DNA from: Nitrosopumilus sp. b1 | Lineage (GTDB): Archaea > Thermoproteota > Nitrososphaeria > Nitrososphaerales > Nitrosopumilaceae | Length of the DNA stretch: 64,000 nucleotides | Direction of reading: 5' to 3' | Assembly (NCBI RefSeq): GCF_014078545.1 | Contig: NZ_MU078737.1 | Location: 1 to 64,000, forward strand | In this document: piece by piece, positions 56,911 through 64,000 of the stretch | How positions within the stretch are numbered: position 1 is the first letter of the stretch | How the letters are laid out: each line of letters starts with the position of its first letter | Program-made: the position numbers and the translations under genes | Notes under the pieces: generated by a model | What the model was told of the DNA's origin: nothing | Databases searched by the model: none | Seen by the model: only the letters and a program-made list of their open reading frames with translations

Positions 56911-57955
56911 AAACTGAATAACGTAATGTTGCAATTATTCCACCAAGTCCATCAACACGTAATCCTACATCTGTTGATGAATCCACGCTGAAAACTTTTG
57001 AACCTTTACTCTCAATATCATTTAGAAATTGAATGATTTTATCCTCATTTTCTGTCTGAATGATTTTATCAGAAAAAACTAATGATTCAATTGCTCCAAT
57101 ATCTCCAGCCTCTTTTGTTTCACTAAAACCCATCGTAAATTTTTGACTTTTTTTATTTGCCATGAACATTATCTCATCAATTATTGTAGAAACAATTGCT
57201 AGCTTACTATTTGAGAGAATTTCTTTCATTACCGATGACTTTGTAAAGATGTAGATACCATCTTCACCTCCCGAATCAATTCCATCAACAATTTTAATCT
57301 GAAATTTCTTCTTTGAGGATTTCTTTTCTAAATAATTTGCAAATTTCTTCCTCGTTTCACCAGGCCCAAAAATAATTATTGTATCATTGTCTTTAATTGA
57401 TGATAATAATGCACTATATACTTCTTCAAAAAATTTTTCTATATTGAAATTTGTTTTGTATCTTTTCCCACCTGCACCTGAGTAAATATTTGGCATTATC
57501 TGTAAATGAGTTCCTTTTAATTTTCCTATTCCACAATCTGCTGTATCAATTGCAATTAGTAAAAATCCAACATTCTGATCTTTTGATTCTAAAAGTTTTT
57601 TTTCCATTTGACTCCATTTTTTCTTAAAAATAGTAATACCATCATCCGGTTTTATCGATATGGAATGATGTGAACCATGAGGAACTGATTCATTATTTGA
57701 TTCGGTGATTATTCCATGTACTCGTAGCCTATCAAGTACATTATCTAGGGAAACTTTTTCGACATTTAATGCAATTCTTATTCTAACTTTTTCTCCTCTA
57801 TCTGGCCTAGAGTACTCTTTTTCTTGTTTTATTACTCTAGTTGTATCGGCAATAACTTTGTCGTCCTTTTGAATAATTCGGCGTAAAATTAACAAGTCAT
57901 CTGATTCTTCGGGAATTACTGAAATGAAATTTTCATCAATTTTTTTTGTAATCAT
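56900..57955 (-). CDS. pelA: Pelota (Dom34) mRNA surveillance factor
   Basis: 351 residues in three domains. The N-terminal Sm-like domain has LLILRRIIQKDDKVIADTTRVIKQ. The middle domain has FLLIAIDTADCGIGKLKG and IIFGPGETRKKFANYL. The C-terminal L30e-like domain has DIGAIESLVFSDKII. The protein resembles release factor eRF1 but lacks its GGQ and NIKS motifs. It rescues ribosomes stalled on mRNA. ATG start. Confidence 0.95.
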   Translation of the reverse strand: MITKKIDENFISVIPEESDDLLILRRIIQKDDKVIADTTRVIKQEKEYSRPDRGEKVRIRIALNVEKVSLDNVLDRLRVHGIITESNNESVPHGSHHSISIKPDDGITIFKKKWSQMEKKLLESKDQNVGFLLIAIDTADCGIGKLKGTHLQIMPNIYSGAGGKRYKTNFNIEKFFEEVYSALLSSIKDNDTIIIFGPGETRKKFANYLEKKSSKKKFQIKIVDGIDSGGEDGIYIFTKSSVMKEILSNSKLAIVSTIIDEIMFMANKKSQKFTMGFSETKEAGDIGAIESLVFSDKIIQTENEDKIIQFLNDIESKGSKVFSVDSSTDVGLRVDGLGGIIATLRYSVSKG

Positions 57956-57996
57956 TATTTGAATGATGAATGCGTAGTTAAAAAATTAAGATAATC

Positions 57997-58413
57997 TTAA
58001 CTTGTTATTTCATTTACCTTATCGTCTTTAGTCTTTTTACGAACATAATTTTCAACCCAATCAAGAGTTATTACTCCTGCTTCAGCCAAGTTAACAAGAG
58101 AATTTGATGATGCCTCGCCAGTAACTTTGCCTGTGTTTCTTCTAATTTGTCGCCATTTTAATGCTGTATTCCCACTTTTTGAATTGTAAATAATTCCTAA
58201 CACATCTCTTGCATTTACAAATGTTATATCACGGATTTTTTTGATTGTAACTTTATCAGCTGCCTCTACATATATCGAACCAAGGCTTTCATCACGTTCT
58301 GCAAATACTTCAAAATCATCAAGATAACTTTTTGGAGCATATGAGCTACATGTACTTGTGATGATAAATCGCCTAAAACTTTCTAATGATGCAGGTGTAT
58401 CGATGGCTACCAT
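57997..58413 (-). CDS. Unrecognised protein, 138 aa
   Basis: 138 residues, ATG start. The most distinct part is FVNARDVLGIIYNSKSGNTALKWRQIRRNTGKV, then TGEASSNSLVNLAEAGVITLDWVENYVRKKTKDDK. It looks soluble and alpha/beta, with no TM segment, signal peptide or metal motif. It is divergent from nothing nearby and sits 41 bp after the pelota start on the same strand (upstream), so it may lead an operon with pelota. I do not recognise a family. Confidence 0.6.
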   Translation of the reverse strand: MVAIDTPASLESFRRFIITSTCSSYAPKSYLDDFEVFAERDESLGSIYVEAADKVTIKKIRDITFVNARDVLGIIYNSKSGNTALKWRQIRRNTGKVTGEASSNSLVNLAEAGVITLDWVENYVRKKTKDDKVNEITS

Positions 58414-58485
58414 TATGTCACCTAGTCATATGCCATTTATCAAGCTTCTTGAAAGACTCAATTAGGATTTTGTTTAATCTAATGT

Positions 58486-58545
58486 GCAGGCGTTGATGAA
58501 CGTATCCCATTGATTGATGATATGGATCTTGAGTTCTGAGCCTGC
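58486..58545 (+). ncRNA. Candidate C/D-box methylation-guide sRNA
   Basis: A perfect 6-bp terminal stem GCAGGC (58486-58491) / GCCTGC (58540-58545) encloses a C box GTTGATGA (58492-58499) and a D box CTGA (58536-58539), placed directly next to the stem as a kink-turn needs. An internal C' box TTGATGA is at 58514-58520, with a degenerate D' TTGA just before it. The D-linked guide would be ~12-15 nt (58521-58535). A length of 60 nt is normal for archaeal guides of 2'-O-methylation. Target and expression are unknown. The opposite strand lacks the C and D boxes. Confidence 0.7.
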
Positions 58546-58546
58546 C

Positions 58547-58565
58547 TCTAGAATTTTATTCTAGA
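58547..58565 (+). terminator. Possible hairpin after the sRNA
   Basis: TCTAGAAT (58547-58554) and ATTCTAGA (58558-58565) are exact 8-bp arms around TTT, followed by an AT- and T-rich stretch (TATAATTTTTAATTT). This could end or process the upstream sRNA, or act in front of the YjbQ gene. Archaeal terminators rarely need hairpins, so the call is tentative. Confidence 0.35.
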
Positions 58566-58583
58566 TATAATTTTTAATTTCTA

Positions 58584-59003
58584 ATGAAATCACTAACTGA
58601 ATATTTGACATTTAATACAAAAACAAGAATATCCTTTCTTAACATCACACCAGACATAGAAAAATTAGTTTACAAAAGTAAAATTCGTGATGGACTATGT
58701 CTTGTTAATGCTATGCACATTACTGCTAGTGTTTTTATCAATGATAATGAATCTGGATTACATCATGATTATGAAAAATGGTTAGAAGCACTGGCTCCTC
58801 ACGAACCAATTTCACAGTACAAACACAATGACACGGGAGAAGATAATGCTGATGCTCATCTAAAGAGACAAGTTATGGGTAGGGAAGTTGTAGTTGCTAT
58901 AACAAATGGTAAATTAGATTTTGGTCCATGGGAGCAAATTTTTTATGGTGAATTTGATGGAAAAAGACAAAAACGTGTTTTAGTAAAATTAATAGGCGAA
59001 TGA
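58584..59003 (+). CDS. YjbQ/UPF0047 family protein
   Basis: 139 residues. The YjbQ motifs are present: [83 protein letters not shown]. The many histidines may form a metal or active site. Family members have been linked to thiamin phosphate synthase-like activity, but that is not established here. ATG start. Confidence 0.92.
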   Translation: MKSLTEYLTFNTKTRISFLNITPDIEKLVYKSKIRDGLCLVNAMHITASVFINDNESGLHHDYEKWLEALAPHEPISQYKHNDTGEDNADAHLKRQVMGREVVVAITNGKLDFGPWEQIFYGEFDGKRQKRVLVKLIGE

Positions 59004-59168
59004 TTATCCAAAATCTGCGTCTCTTTTTTGACTCTGTTGTTCATTAGCTCTTGCCGCTGCCCGAAATTCTTCTTCATGATTTTGTGGTCCATGACCACAC
59101 TTTACACAAGCCACTTTGAATCCATCTTCATTTTTTTGATAAGTTTCACATCCACAAAAGCATACCAT
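59004..59168 (-). CDS. Small zinc-ribbon-like protein, 54 aa
   Basis: The minus strand encodes MVCFCGCETYQKNEDGFKVA, then CVKCGHGPQNH and a charged helix (EEEFRAAARANEQQSQKRDADFG). The CxCxC start and CxxC later form a likely zinc site. It ends at the base after the YjbQ stop on the opposite strand. I do not recognise a family. The gap to the DtxR gene is 50 bp. Confidence 0.6.
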   Translation of the reverse strand: MVCFCGCETYQKNEDGFKVACVKCGHGPQNHEEEFRAAARANEQQSQKRDADFG

Positions 59169-59218
59169 GTATAATCTTAAAACTTGTCAATTATATCTCT
59201 TAGGTTTTAAATCAAAAA

Positions 59219-59683
59219 TTATTCTTTTTCTTCATTGTTTTGTTTACAACATTCACCCAATGGAATTTCATGGTCATGAGGACACTTTCTAGGGTGTTTT
59301 AACATAGTACATAATGCATTTGTAAATTGTTTATTCATATGATGTTCAACTCCGCAAACCATCTCTTCATCAATTTCTATTTTTAGTGCACTATCCATCA
59401 AAACTTCAAGCAGTCTACTATTTCGCATCATTACGGATCCTATCCTTTCTCCCTCTTGAGTTAATGTAACACCTGCTTTGTTATAATTAACCAACTTTTG
59501 TTCATTGAGCTTTTTGAGCATTTGAACCACACTTGGTTGCCTTACATTAAGCATCTTTGCAATTGAGCTAATCTTGACATCCTCTCCGCGTTCTTTGATA
59601 TGCCAGATTGCTTTGAGATACATCTCAACATGCTCTGCTTCAGCAGTTCCAACAAAAAGAACTTCTTGATCCAATGAATCCAT
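59219..59683 (-). CDS. DtxR/MntR-family metal-dependent regulator
   Basis: 154 residues. An N-terminal winged helix (HVEMYLKAIWHIKERGEDVKISSIAKMLNVRQPSVVQMLKKLNEQKLV) is followed by the metal-binding dimerisation domain (EEMVCGVEHHMNKQFTNAL), where Cys, Glu and His residues would bind Fe or Mn. The C-terminal PRKCPHDHEIPLGECC segment is typical of the archaeal family. It lies 1 bp after the TrmB-like gene on the same strand, so the two are likely one transcript. Confidence 0.92.
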   Translation of the reverse strand: MDSLDQEVLFVGTAEAEHVEMYLKAIWHIKERGEDVKISSIAKMLNVRQPSVVQMLKKLNEQKLVNYNKAGVTLTQEGERIGSVMMRNSRLLEVLMDSALKIEIDEEMVCGVEHHMNKQFTNALCTMLKHPRKCPHDHEIPLGECCKQNNEEKE

Positions 59684-59684
59684 A

Positions 59685-60449
59685 CTATGACTTCTTTGAA
59701 TCTTTTAATAAATATTCAAAGTATTCCCTTGCAAATCCTGCTAATCCAGCATGATCTGCCCATATTGCTACCGTTTCAGCATTTGCACTACCAATTTCAG
59801 GCCCAAGTAAAATTACCACATAGCGTTTATCAGAGATAATGCCTCCTCCAAAAAGACCTTTTTTCACTTTTACTGTGGCTACTCGAGTGATTGCCTTTAG
59901 TGACTCTTTATCCATCTTGTCTGATGTAAGTATGGTAATTTTCACTCCCCTATCATGCAATGATCTTAGTTTTGGTAACGCCTGCTTTACCAAGGCCTGA
60001 CCTGCTTCAGGTAGAGCAATCATGACTTCGCTTCTACAAGATTCTACCATTTCCAAGATTTTTGCTGCAATGTTTATGGTGCCTGATAAGACCCAAATGT
60101 CAGGCCTCTCACTAGTTCCACTTTTTTCATAGAGTGGTACAAGTTCATTTAAAATAATACTCTGGTTTGCTGCAAAATCTACTTCCATCTTTTGTTTTGT
60201 AGTCTCCAAGCCAGTCTTTGGAGATTTTGGGAAATATTTTGTTGGACGAGAGTCATCAGAGCCAATCCATCCTTTGTCCTCCAAGGTTCCTAGCACTTCA
60301 TAGATCTTTGAATATGGCACTCCTGATTTTTGACTAAGATCAGACGCTGTTAATTCTCCATCTTTTAGAAGGGAGGAAAAGGTCCTGATCTCATAACTAG
60401 TTAATCCAATTTTTTCTAGTGACTTGCGCGTCTTATCAGAAATACTCAT
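59685..60449 (-). CDS. TrmB-type transcriptional regulator
   Basis: 254 residues. The winged helix (LTSYEIRTFSSLLKDGELTASDLSQKSGVPYSKIYEVLGTLEDKGWIG) is the TrmB N-terminus. The rest (about 90-254) is an HKD-like ligand-binding domain with MVESCRSEVMIALPEAGQALVKQ and GGIISDKRYVVILLGPE. It lacks the long sugar-binding tail of classical TrmB. A TTTAAATAC box about 28 bp upstream fits its own promoter. It is divergent from the Tes gene and may control it; that is inference. Confidence 0.88.
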   Translation of the reverse strand: MSISDKTRKSLEKIGLTSYEIRTFSSLLKDGELTASDLSQKSGVPYSKIYEVLGTLEDKGWIGSDDSRPTKYFPKSPKTGLETTKQKMEVDFAANQSIILNELVPLYEKSGTSERPDIWVLSGTINIAAKILEMVESCRSEVMIALPEAGQALVKQALPKLRSLHDRGVKITILTSDKMDKESLKAITRVATVKVKKGLFGGGIISDKRYVVILLGPEIGSANAETVAIWADHAGLAGFAREYFEYLLKDSKKS

Positions 60450-60530
60450 GCGATCTAATCGATCATTCTTTGTATTTAAACTCCACAGGAATAATTACAC
60501 ACATTCCAACGGGGCCTAGTGGGAAATGGA

Positions 60531-60538
60531 TTATATAC
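60531..60538 (+). promoter_or_regulatory. TATA box of the putative Tes gene
   Basis: TTATATAC is centred about 31 bp before the ATG at 60566 and 16 bp before the alternative ATG at 60551. The spacing favours the 60566 start with a short or no leader. Confidence 0.5.
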
Positions 60539-60565
60539 CATTTTGAAAAAATGCCAATAATAGGT

Positions 60566-62230
60566 ATGGCTTTAATTCAGATTGCAAATCAATCTACTAA
60601 ACAAGTAGGTAAGAAATCTACTATTAGATTTACTCAAAGCATCTGTCCAGATTGTAACATGATATTAGATGCAGAAGTCTTTGAGAGAAACGGCAGAGTC
60701 TACATGACAAAGACATGTCCTACTCACGGTGAATGTGAGGAGCTTTACTTTGGTTCTTACGAAATGTACAAGAAATTTAGTACTTACTGGATGGACGGCA
60801 AAGGCGCACATGCTCCAAATGTTATGATAGACAAGTGTTCATGTCCAAACAACTGTGGATTATGCTCAAACCATCTTTCACACAGTGGATTGGCAAACAT
60901 GATAGTTACAAACAGATGTGATCTTACCTGCTGGTACTGCTTTTTCTATGTAAAGAAAGGACTGGAAGGGGCTTACATGTATGAGCCTTCACAAGATCAA
61001 GTAAGAGCCATGATGAAGACTCTGCGTTCTGAAAGACCAATTCCAGGTAACTCTATGCAAATCACTGGCGGTGAACCAATGCTGCGAGAGGATATCGCTG
61101 ATGTTATTAAAATTATGAAAGAAGAAGGAGTCGAGCATGTACAAATGAATACCAATGGTATCCGACATGCAATGGATCCTGAAGCTGCTCGTGAAGTAAG
61201 ACTAGCAGGATGTAACAATCTTTACTTAAGCTTTGATGGTGTTACTGCAAGAACAAACCCAAAGAATCATTGGGAAATTCCTTATGCCCTTGATAGTTGC
61301 AGAAAAACAGGTACAACTGTAGTATTTGTTCCAACTGTCATTAAATCAATTAATGACCATGAACTAGGTGGTATTATTCGATATGCACAAAAGAACATGG
61401 ATGTAGTTCACGCAGTTAACTTCCAACCAGTTTCCTTAACAGGAAGAATGGGTAAGCAAGAGCGTGAAAAATACAGAATTACAATTCCAGATTGTATTCA
61501 AAGAATTGAAGAGCAAACAAACGGCGATGTAACAGTTGATGACTGGTTCCCAGTTCCAAGTTGCATGCCATTAACAAACGTAATTGAAGCATTTTCTAGC
61601 AAACCAAAATATGAATTATCAATCCACTTTGCATGTGGTGCAGGAACATACATCTTTGAGGATGCAGATACAAAGAAGTTTGTCCCACTAACAAGATTCT
61701 GTGACATTCAAGGAATGTTGGAACTATTTGAAGACAAGGCAGAAGAGATTCGCTCTGGTAAAAACAAGTACTTTACGATGCTTGAAGTTGTCAGAAAACT
61801 CAAAGGCTTTGTTGATACAAAGAAACAACCAGCAGGCTTGGATCTTGCAAAGATGTTTGGTAACATACTCATGAAGAGATCATTTGATTCTGTTGGTTCT
61901 TGGCATGTCAAGGGATTGTTCCTTGGCATGATGCACTTCCAAGACAAATACAATGAAGACCTAGAAAGACTACAAAGATGTGACATTCACTATGTAACTC
62001 CAGATCTTAGAATCATTCCATTCTGTGCATTCAATGTAATTCCAGAATGGTACCGAGACAGAATTCAAAAGAAATACTCTATTACTGTAGAAGAATGGGA
62101 ACAAAGAGAAGGCGTTAAACTAGAAGACGGTCTTTACAGAGGTCTAATGAGACGTGGAGCAGGCGATGAACTTGCTGCTGGCTGTGCAAAAAGCCAGATG
62201 TTCCATGATGCAGCACAAGCTGTAATGTAG
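60566..62230 (+). CDS. tes: Radical SAM protein, probable tetraether lipid synthase (Tes)
   Basis: 554 residues from the ATG at 60566; an in-frame ATG at 60551 is close, and a longer frame to 60419 would overlap the divergent TrmB gene. The radical SAM cluster CDLTCWYCFFY places Cys at 118, 122 and 125. An N-terminal rubredoxin-like pair (CPDC...CPTHGEC) and a Cys-rich DKCSCPNNCGLCSNH region before the SAM motif match archaeal Tes proteins, which hold extra 4Fe-4S clusters. Tes joins two archaeol units through their phytanyl ends to make GDGT or macrocyclic archaeol. The assignment is by motif and length only. Confidence 0.8.
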   Translation: MALIQIANQSTKQVGKKSTIRFTQSICPDCNMILDAEVFERNGRVYMTKTCPTHGECEELYFGSYEMYKKFSTYWMDGKGAHAPNVMIDKCSCPNNCGLCSNHLSHSGLANMIVTNRCDLTCWYCFFYVKKGLEGAYMYEPSQDQVRAMMKTLRSERPIPGNSMQITGGEPMLREDIADVIKIMKEEGVEHVQMNTNGIRHAMDPEAAREVRLAGCNNLYLSFDGVTARTNPKNHWEIPYALDSCRKTGTTVVFVPTVIKSINDHELGGIIRYAQKNMDVVHAVNFQPVSLTGRMGKQEREKYRITIPDCIQRIEEQTNGDVTVDDWFPVPSCMPLTNVIEAFSSKPKYELSIHFACGAGTYIFEDADTKKFVPLTRFCDIQGMLELFEDKAEEIRSGKNKYFTMLEVVRKLKGFVDTKKQPAGLDLAKMFGNILMKRSFDSVGSWHVKGLFLGMMHFQDKYNEDLERLQRCDIHYVTPDLRIIPFCAFNVIPEWYRDRIQKKYSITVEEWEQREGVKLEDGLYRGLMRRGAGDELAAGCAKSQMFHDAAQAVM

Positions 62231-62284
62231 AAAAATTAATTTTTTAATCTAATACCTTTTAAATTAATAAAATAAAATTTTGTT

Positions 62285-63232
62285 GTGAAGATTCTATTCA
62301 TTGCTCCTAGATATACTGGTGGTATAGGTGGCCATGCTGCAATGCTTGCAGATCAGCTCACAAGACACGGATATGAAGTTACAAGGATGAATGCTCCGCA
62401 CATTCCGATAAAGAACCTAAAGAATCCAAGTTTTGCATTGTTTGGTACAATGAAGGGCTTTCTTAACAGAACACACTATGACATTGTACATGCATTCAAC
62501 ATTCCATCTGCATTTGCAATGCATTACGCCAAAGCAACAAAGAAGGTTCTATCAGTTCACGGAGTCTTTGGGGAACAAGTCAAGGCATTGCATTCTAATA
62601 CAATCAGCTCAATTGCTGGTTCTACAGAAAAAAAAGTTCTAAAATGGGCCGATATGTTAACTACTGATTCAAAGCTAAGCCAGCGAAAATACAAGGAACA
62701 AGGATATGATTTTGTGTACTTACCATCTGCAATAAACACATCTATGTTTTCTCAGGTTCCAAAAACAGAAAAAAAACATGATCAGGTCGTGTATATTGGA
62801 AGAGACAGCTTTGAAAAGGGAATAGATGTTCTTCATGATGCAGAATCACAAATTAATGGAAAGGTTGTTTACTGCACTGACATGCAGTGGAACGATGCAA
62901 TGAAGATATTAAAAGAGTCTTCCGTATTGGTTGTGCCTTCACGAATGGAAAGTCTTCCTACTGTTATCAAAGAGGCATTTTTCTTAAAAGTTCCCGTAGT
63001 TGCAACCAATGTGGGTGGAATCCCAGAATTGATAGAGAACAATGAAACTGGACTTCTTGTTAAACCAGATGATGTAAATGAATTAGCAGAATCTGTTAAT
63101 CGTCTTTTAGATGATGTTGATTTTTCAAACAAACTAGTCAATAAAGCGCATGATTTTGTACAAAACAACATGACATGGAAAACTGTTTTGCCTAAATATG
63201 TGACATTTTATGAAGAACTAGTTTCTAATTGA
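62285..63232 (+). CDS. Family 4 glycosyltransferase
   Basis: 315 residues, GTG start. GT-B landmarks are FIAPRYTGGIGGHAAMLADQLTRHGYEVT at the N-terminus, VVYIGRDSFEKGIDVLHDAE, SVLVVPSRMESLPTVIKEAFFLKVPVVATNVGGIPELIENNETGLLVKPDD (the E-x7-E donor-sugar motif) and a short C-terminus. It uses a nucleotide sugar to build glycans for lipids, surface proteins or polysaccharide; the target is not shown. It overlaps the convergent epimerase by 8 bp. Confidence 0.93.
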   Translation: MKILFIAPRYTGGIGGHAAMLADQLTRHGYEVTRMNAPHIPIKNLKNPSFALFGTMKGFLNRTHYDIVHAFNIPSAFAMHYAKATKKVLSVHGVFGEQVKALHSNTISSIAGSTEKKVLKWADMLTTDSKLSQRKYKEQGYDFVYLPSAINTSMFSQVPKTEKKHDQVVYIGRDSFEKGIDVLHDAESQINGKVVYCTDMQWNDAMKILKESSVLVVPSRMESLPTVIKEAFFLKVPVVATNVGGIPELIENNETGLLVKPDDVNELAESVNRLLDDVDFSNKLVNKAHDFVQNNMTWKTVLPKYVTFYEELVSN

Positions 63233-64000
63233 AATTTTGTATTATTTCTGAAAGACCGTCATGCAAATCGGTTTTGTATTCCCAATTGAGTGTTTTTTTA
63301 GTCAATGACGTATACGCCTGACTCTTCATTATGTCTCCTTGTAAGGGATCTGTAAATTCTGGTTCAAGAGACAGTCCGTATATTTTAATCATCATACGTG
63401 CCAGTTGTTCAATGGATATGGATCTTCCCGTACCGACATTAAAAAAACCATTTTTTGCTTTGCTTTGCATTGCTGAAAGATTTGCTTCTGCTACATCCTT
63501 TACAAAAACAAAATCTCTTACCTGTGAGCCATCCCCGTATATCTTTGGTGGCAGTTTTTTGGATAATTGATTCATAAACTTTGTAATGACTCCCGCATAC
63601 GAACCGGTTTGCCCAATTCCAAATACGTTAAAATATCTTAATCCAATTATCTCAACGCCATCATTGGAATATCTTTCTGCCAAAAATTCATCTTCAAGTT
63701 TTGTATTGCCGTAAGGATTAATTGGGTTTCTTGCAGAATCCTCCTTGATTGGTATCTCAGTTACATCTCCGTAAACACTTGAACTGCTAGCAAAAACCAC
63801 TTTAAAGTTATTATCTTTGGCAATCTTGAAAATATTTTCTGTGCCTTTTACATTTACATCAAAATACTCATTTTTTTTAATGAATGATTCCTGAACTACA
63901 GTTAATGCTGCTTCATGGAATACTCCCTCAACATTTTTTAAAATCATTTTTAATTCTTCGAAATTACGAATATCAGTATTGTAAAATTCAACCTGATCTA
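63225..64000 (-). CDS. NAD-dependent sugar-nucleotide epimerase/dehydratase, 5' end outside window
   Basis: The minus-strand frame is open to the window edge, with more N-terminal residues (DQVEFYNTDIRNFEELKMIL) before the apparent ATG at 63947, so the start lies beyond 64000. Extended SDR motifs are GVFHEAALTVV, VVFASSSSVYGDV, NPYGNTKLEDEF (YxxxK) and GLRYFNVFG. It is a GalE/RmlB-like UDP-glucose or UDP-GlcNAc type enzyme that probably supplies sugars for the adjacent glycosyltransferase; the reaction cannot be assigned. Confidence 0.92.
   Translation of the reverse strand, partial: DQVEFYNTDIRNFEELKMILKNVEGVFHEAALTVVQESFIKKNEYFDVNVKGTENIFKIAKDNNFKVVFASSSSVYGDVTEIPIKEDSARNPINPYGNTKLEDEFLAERYSNDGVEIIGLRYFNVFGIGQTGSYAGVITKFMNQLSKKLPPKIYGDGSQVRDFVFVKDVAEANLSAMQSKAKNGFFNVGTGRSISIEQLARMMIKIYGLSLEPEFTDPLQGDIMKSQAYTSLTKKTLNWEYKTDLHDGLSEIIQNFN

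Noticed and set aside
60419-60565. Longer N-terminus of the Tes protein from 60419
   Set aside because: It would overlap the divergent TrmB gene and its promoter, and the family begins near the later ATG.

Overview
The window is chromosomal DNA from an ammonia-oxidising archaeon of the Nitrososphaerota (Thaumarchaeota), most like the Nitrosopumilus/Nitrosarchaeum group. The evidence is low G+C, tight packing, archaeal information-processing genes (PriS/PriL, RPA, aIF2 alpha and gamma, S6e, L2, Nop10, GatD/GatE, Pelota, SmAP, RadB-like, Lhr, Cdc48), a CbiG/CbiD-type cobalamin pathway, a putative tetraether lipid synthase, TATA boxes about 25 bp before start codons, and very frequent TTG starts. 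No insertion sequence, prophage, CRISPR array or integrase was seen. Species assignment is inference.

Layout. 1-9.9 kb: two giant surface or secreted proteins, the first cut by the left edge and starting with 57-bp tandem repeats, the second an FG-GAP / adhesin-domain / fibro-slime / RTX protein. 9.9-14.5 kb: glycyl-tRNA synthetase, endonuclease IV and both primase subunits. 14.6-19.4 kb: UPF0182 membrane protein, a glutamine amidotransferase, a C39-like/TPR protein, tRNA-Gly and two tiny zinc ribbons. 19.5-25.7 kb: S6e, aIF2 gamma, a PIN protein, a PEBP protein, an AglB/STT3 oligosaccharyltransferase fused to a cyclophilin, then Nop10 and aIF2 alpha on the other strand. 25.8-31.3 kb: cobalamin genes (cobO, cbiA, cbiC, cbiX, cbiG, cbiD). 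31.4-38.7 kb: an SDR protein, bacterial-type MetK, SmAP, RadB-like, a 39-residue membrane peptide, Lhr helicase and RPA. 38.7-46.6 kb: an ABC exporter, tRNA-Gln, DUF354, a Rossmann-like unknown and grpE-dnaK-dnaJ. 46.6-54 kb: tRNA-Leu, GatDE, Cdc48, L2 and acylphosphatase. 54-60.4 kb: SRP RNA, NcsA/TtuA-like thiolase, site-2 protease, CutA, Pelota, a C/D-box sRNA candidate, YjbQ, and DtxR and TrmB regulators. 60.5-64 kb: putative tetraether synthase (Tes), a GT4 glycosyltransferase and a sugar-nucleotide epimerase cut by the right edge.

How the genes fit together. Several sets serve the cell envelope: the giant exported proteins, the oligosaccharyltransferase-cyclophilin fusion that could glycosylate and fold such proteins, the site-2 protease, SRP RNA for targeting, and Tes for the membrane-spanning lipid. 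The rest is mainly core replication, translation and protein quality control. The most unusual items are the STT3-cyclophilin fusion, the RTX giant, the C/D-box RNA with a perfect terminal stem, a CbiX whose catalytic histidines are only in its second half, and the Tes gene divergent from a TrmB regulator.
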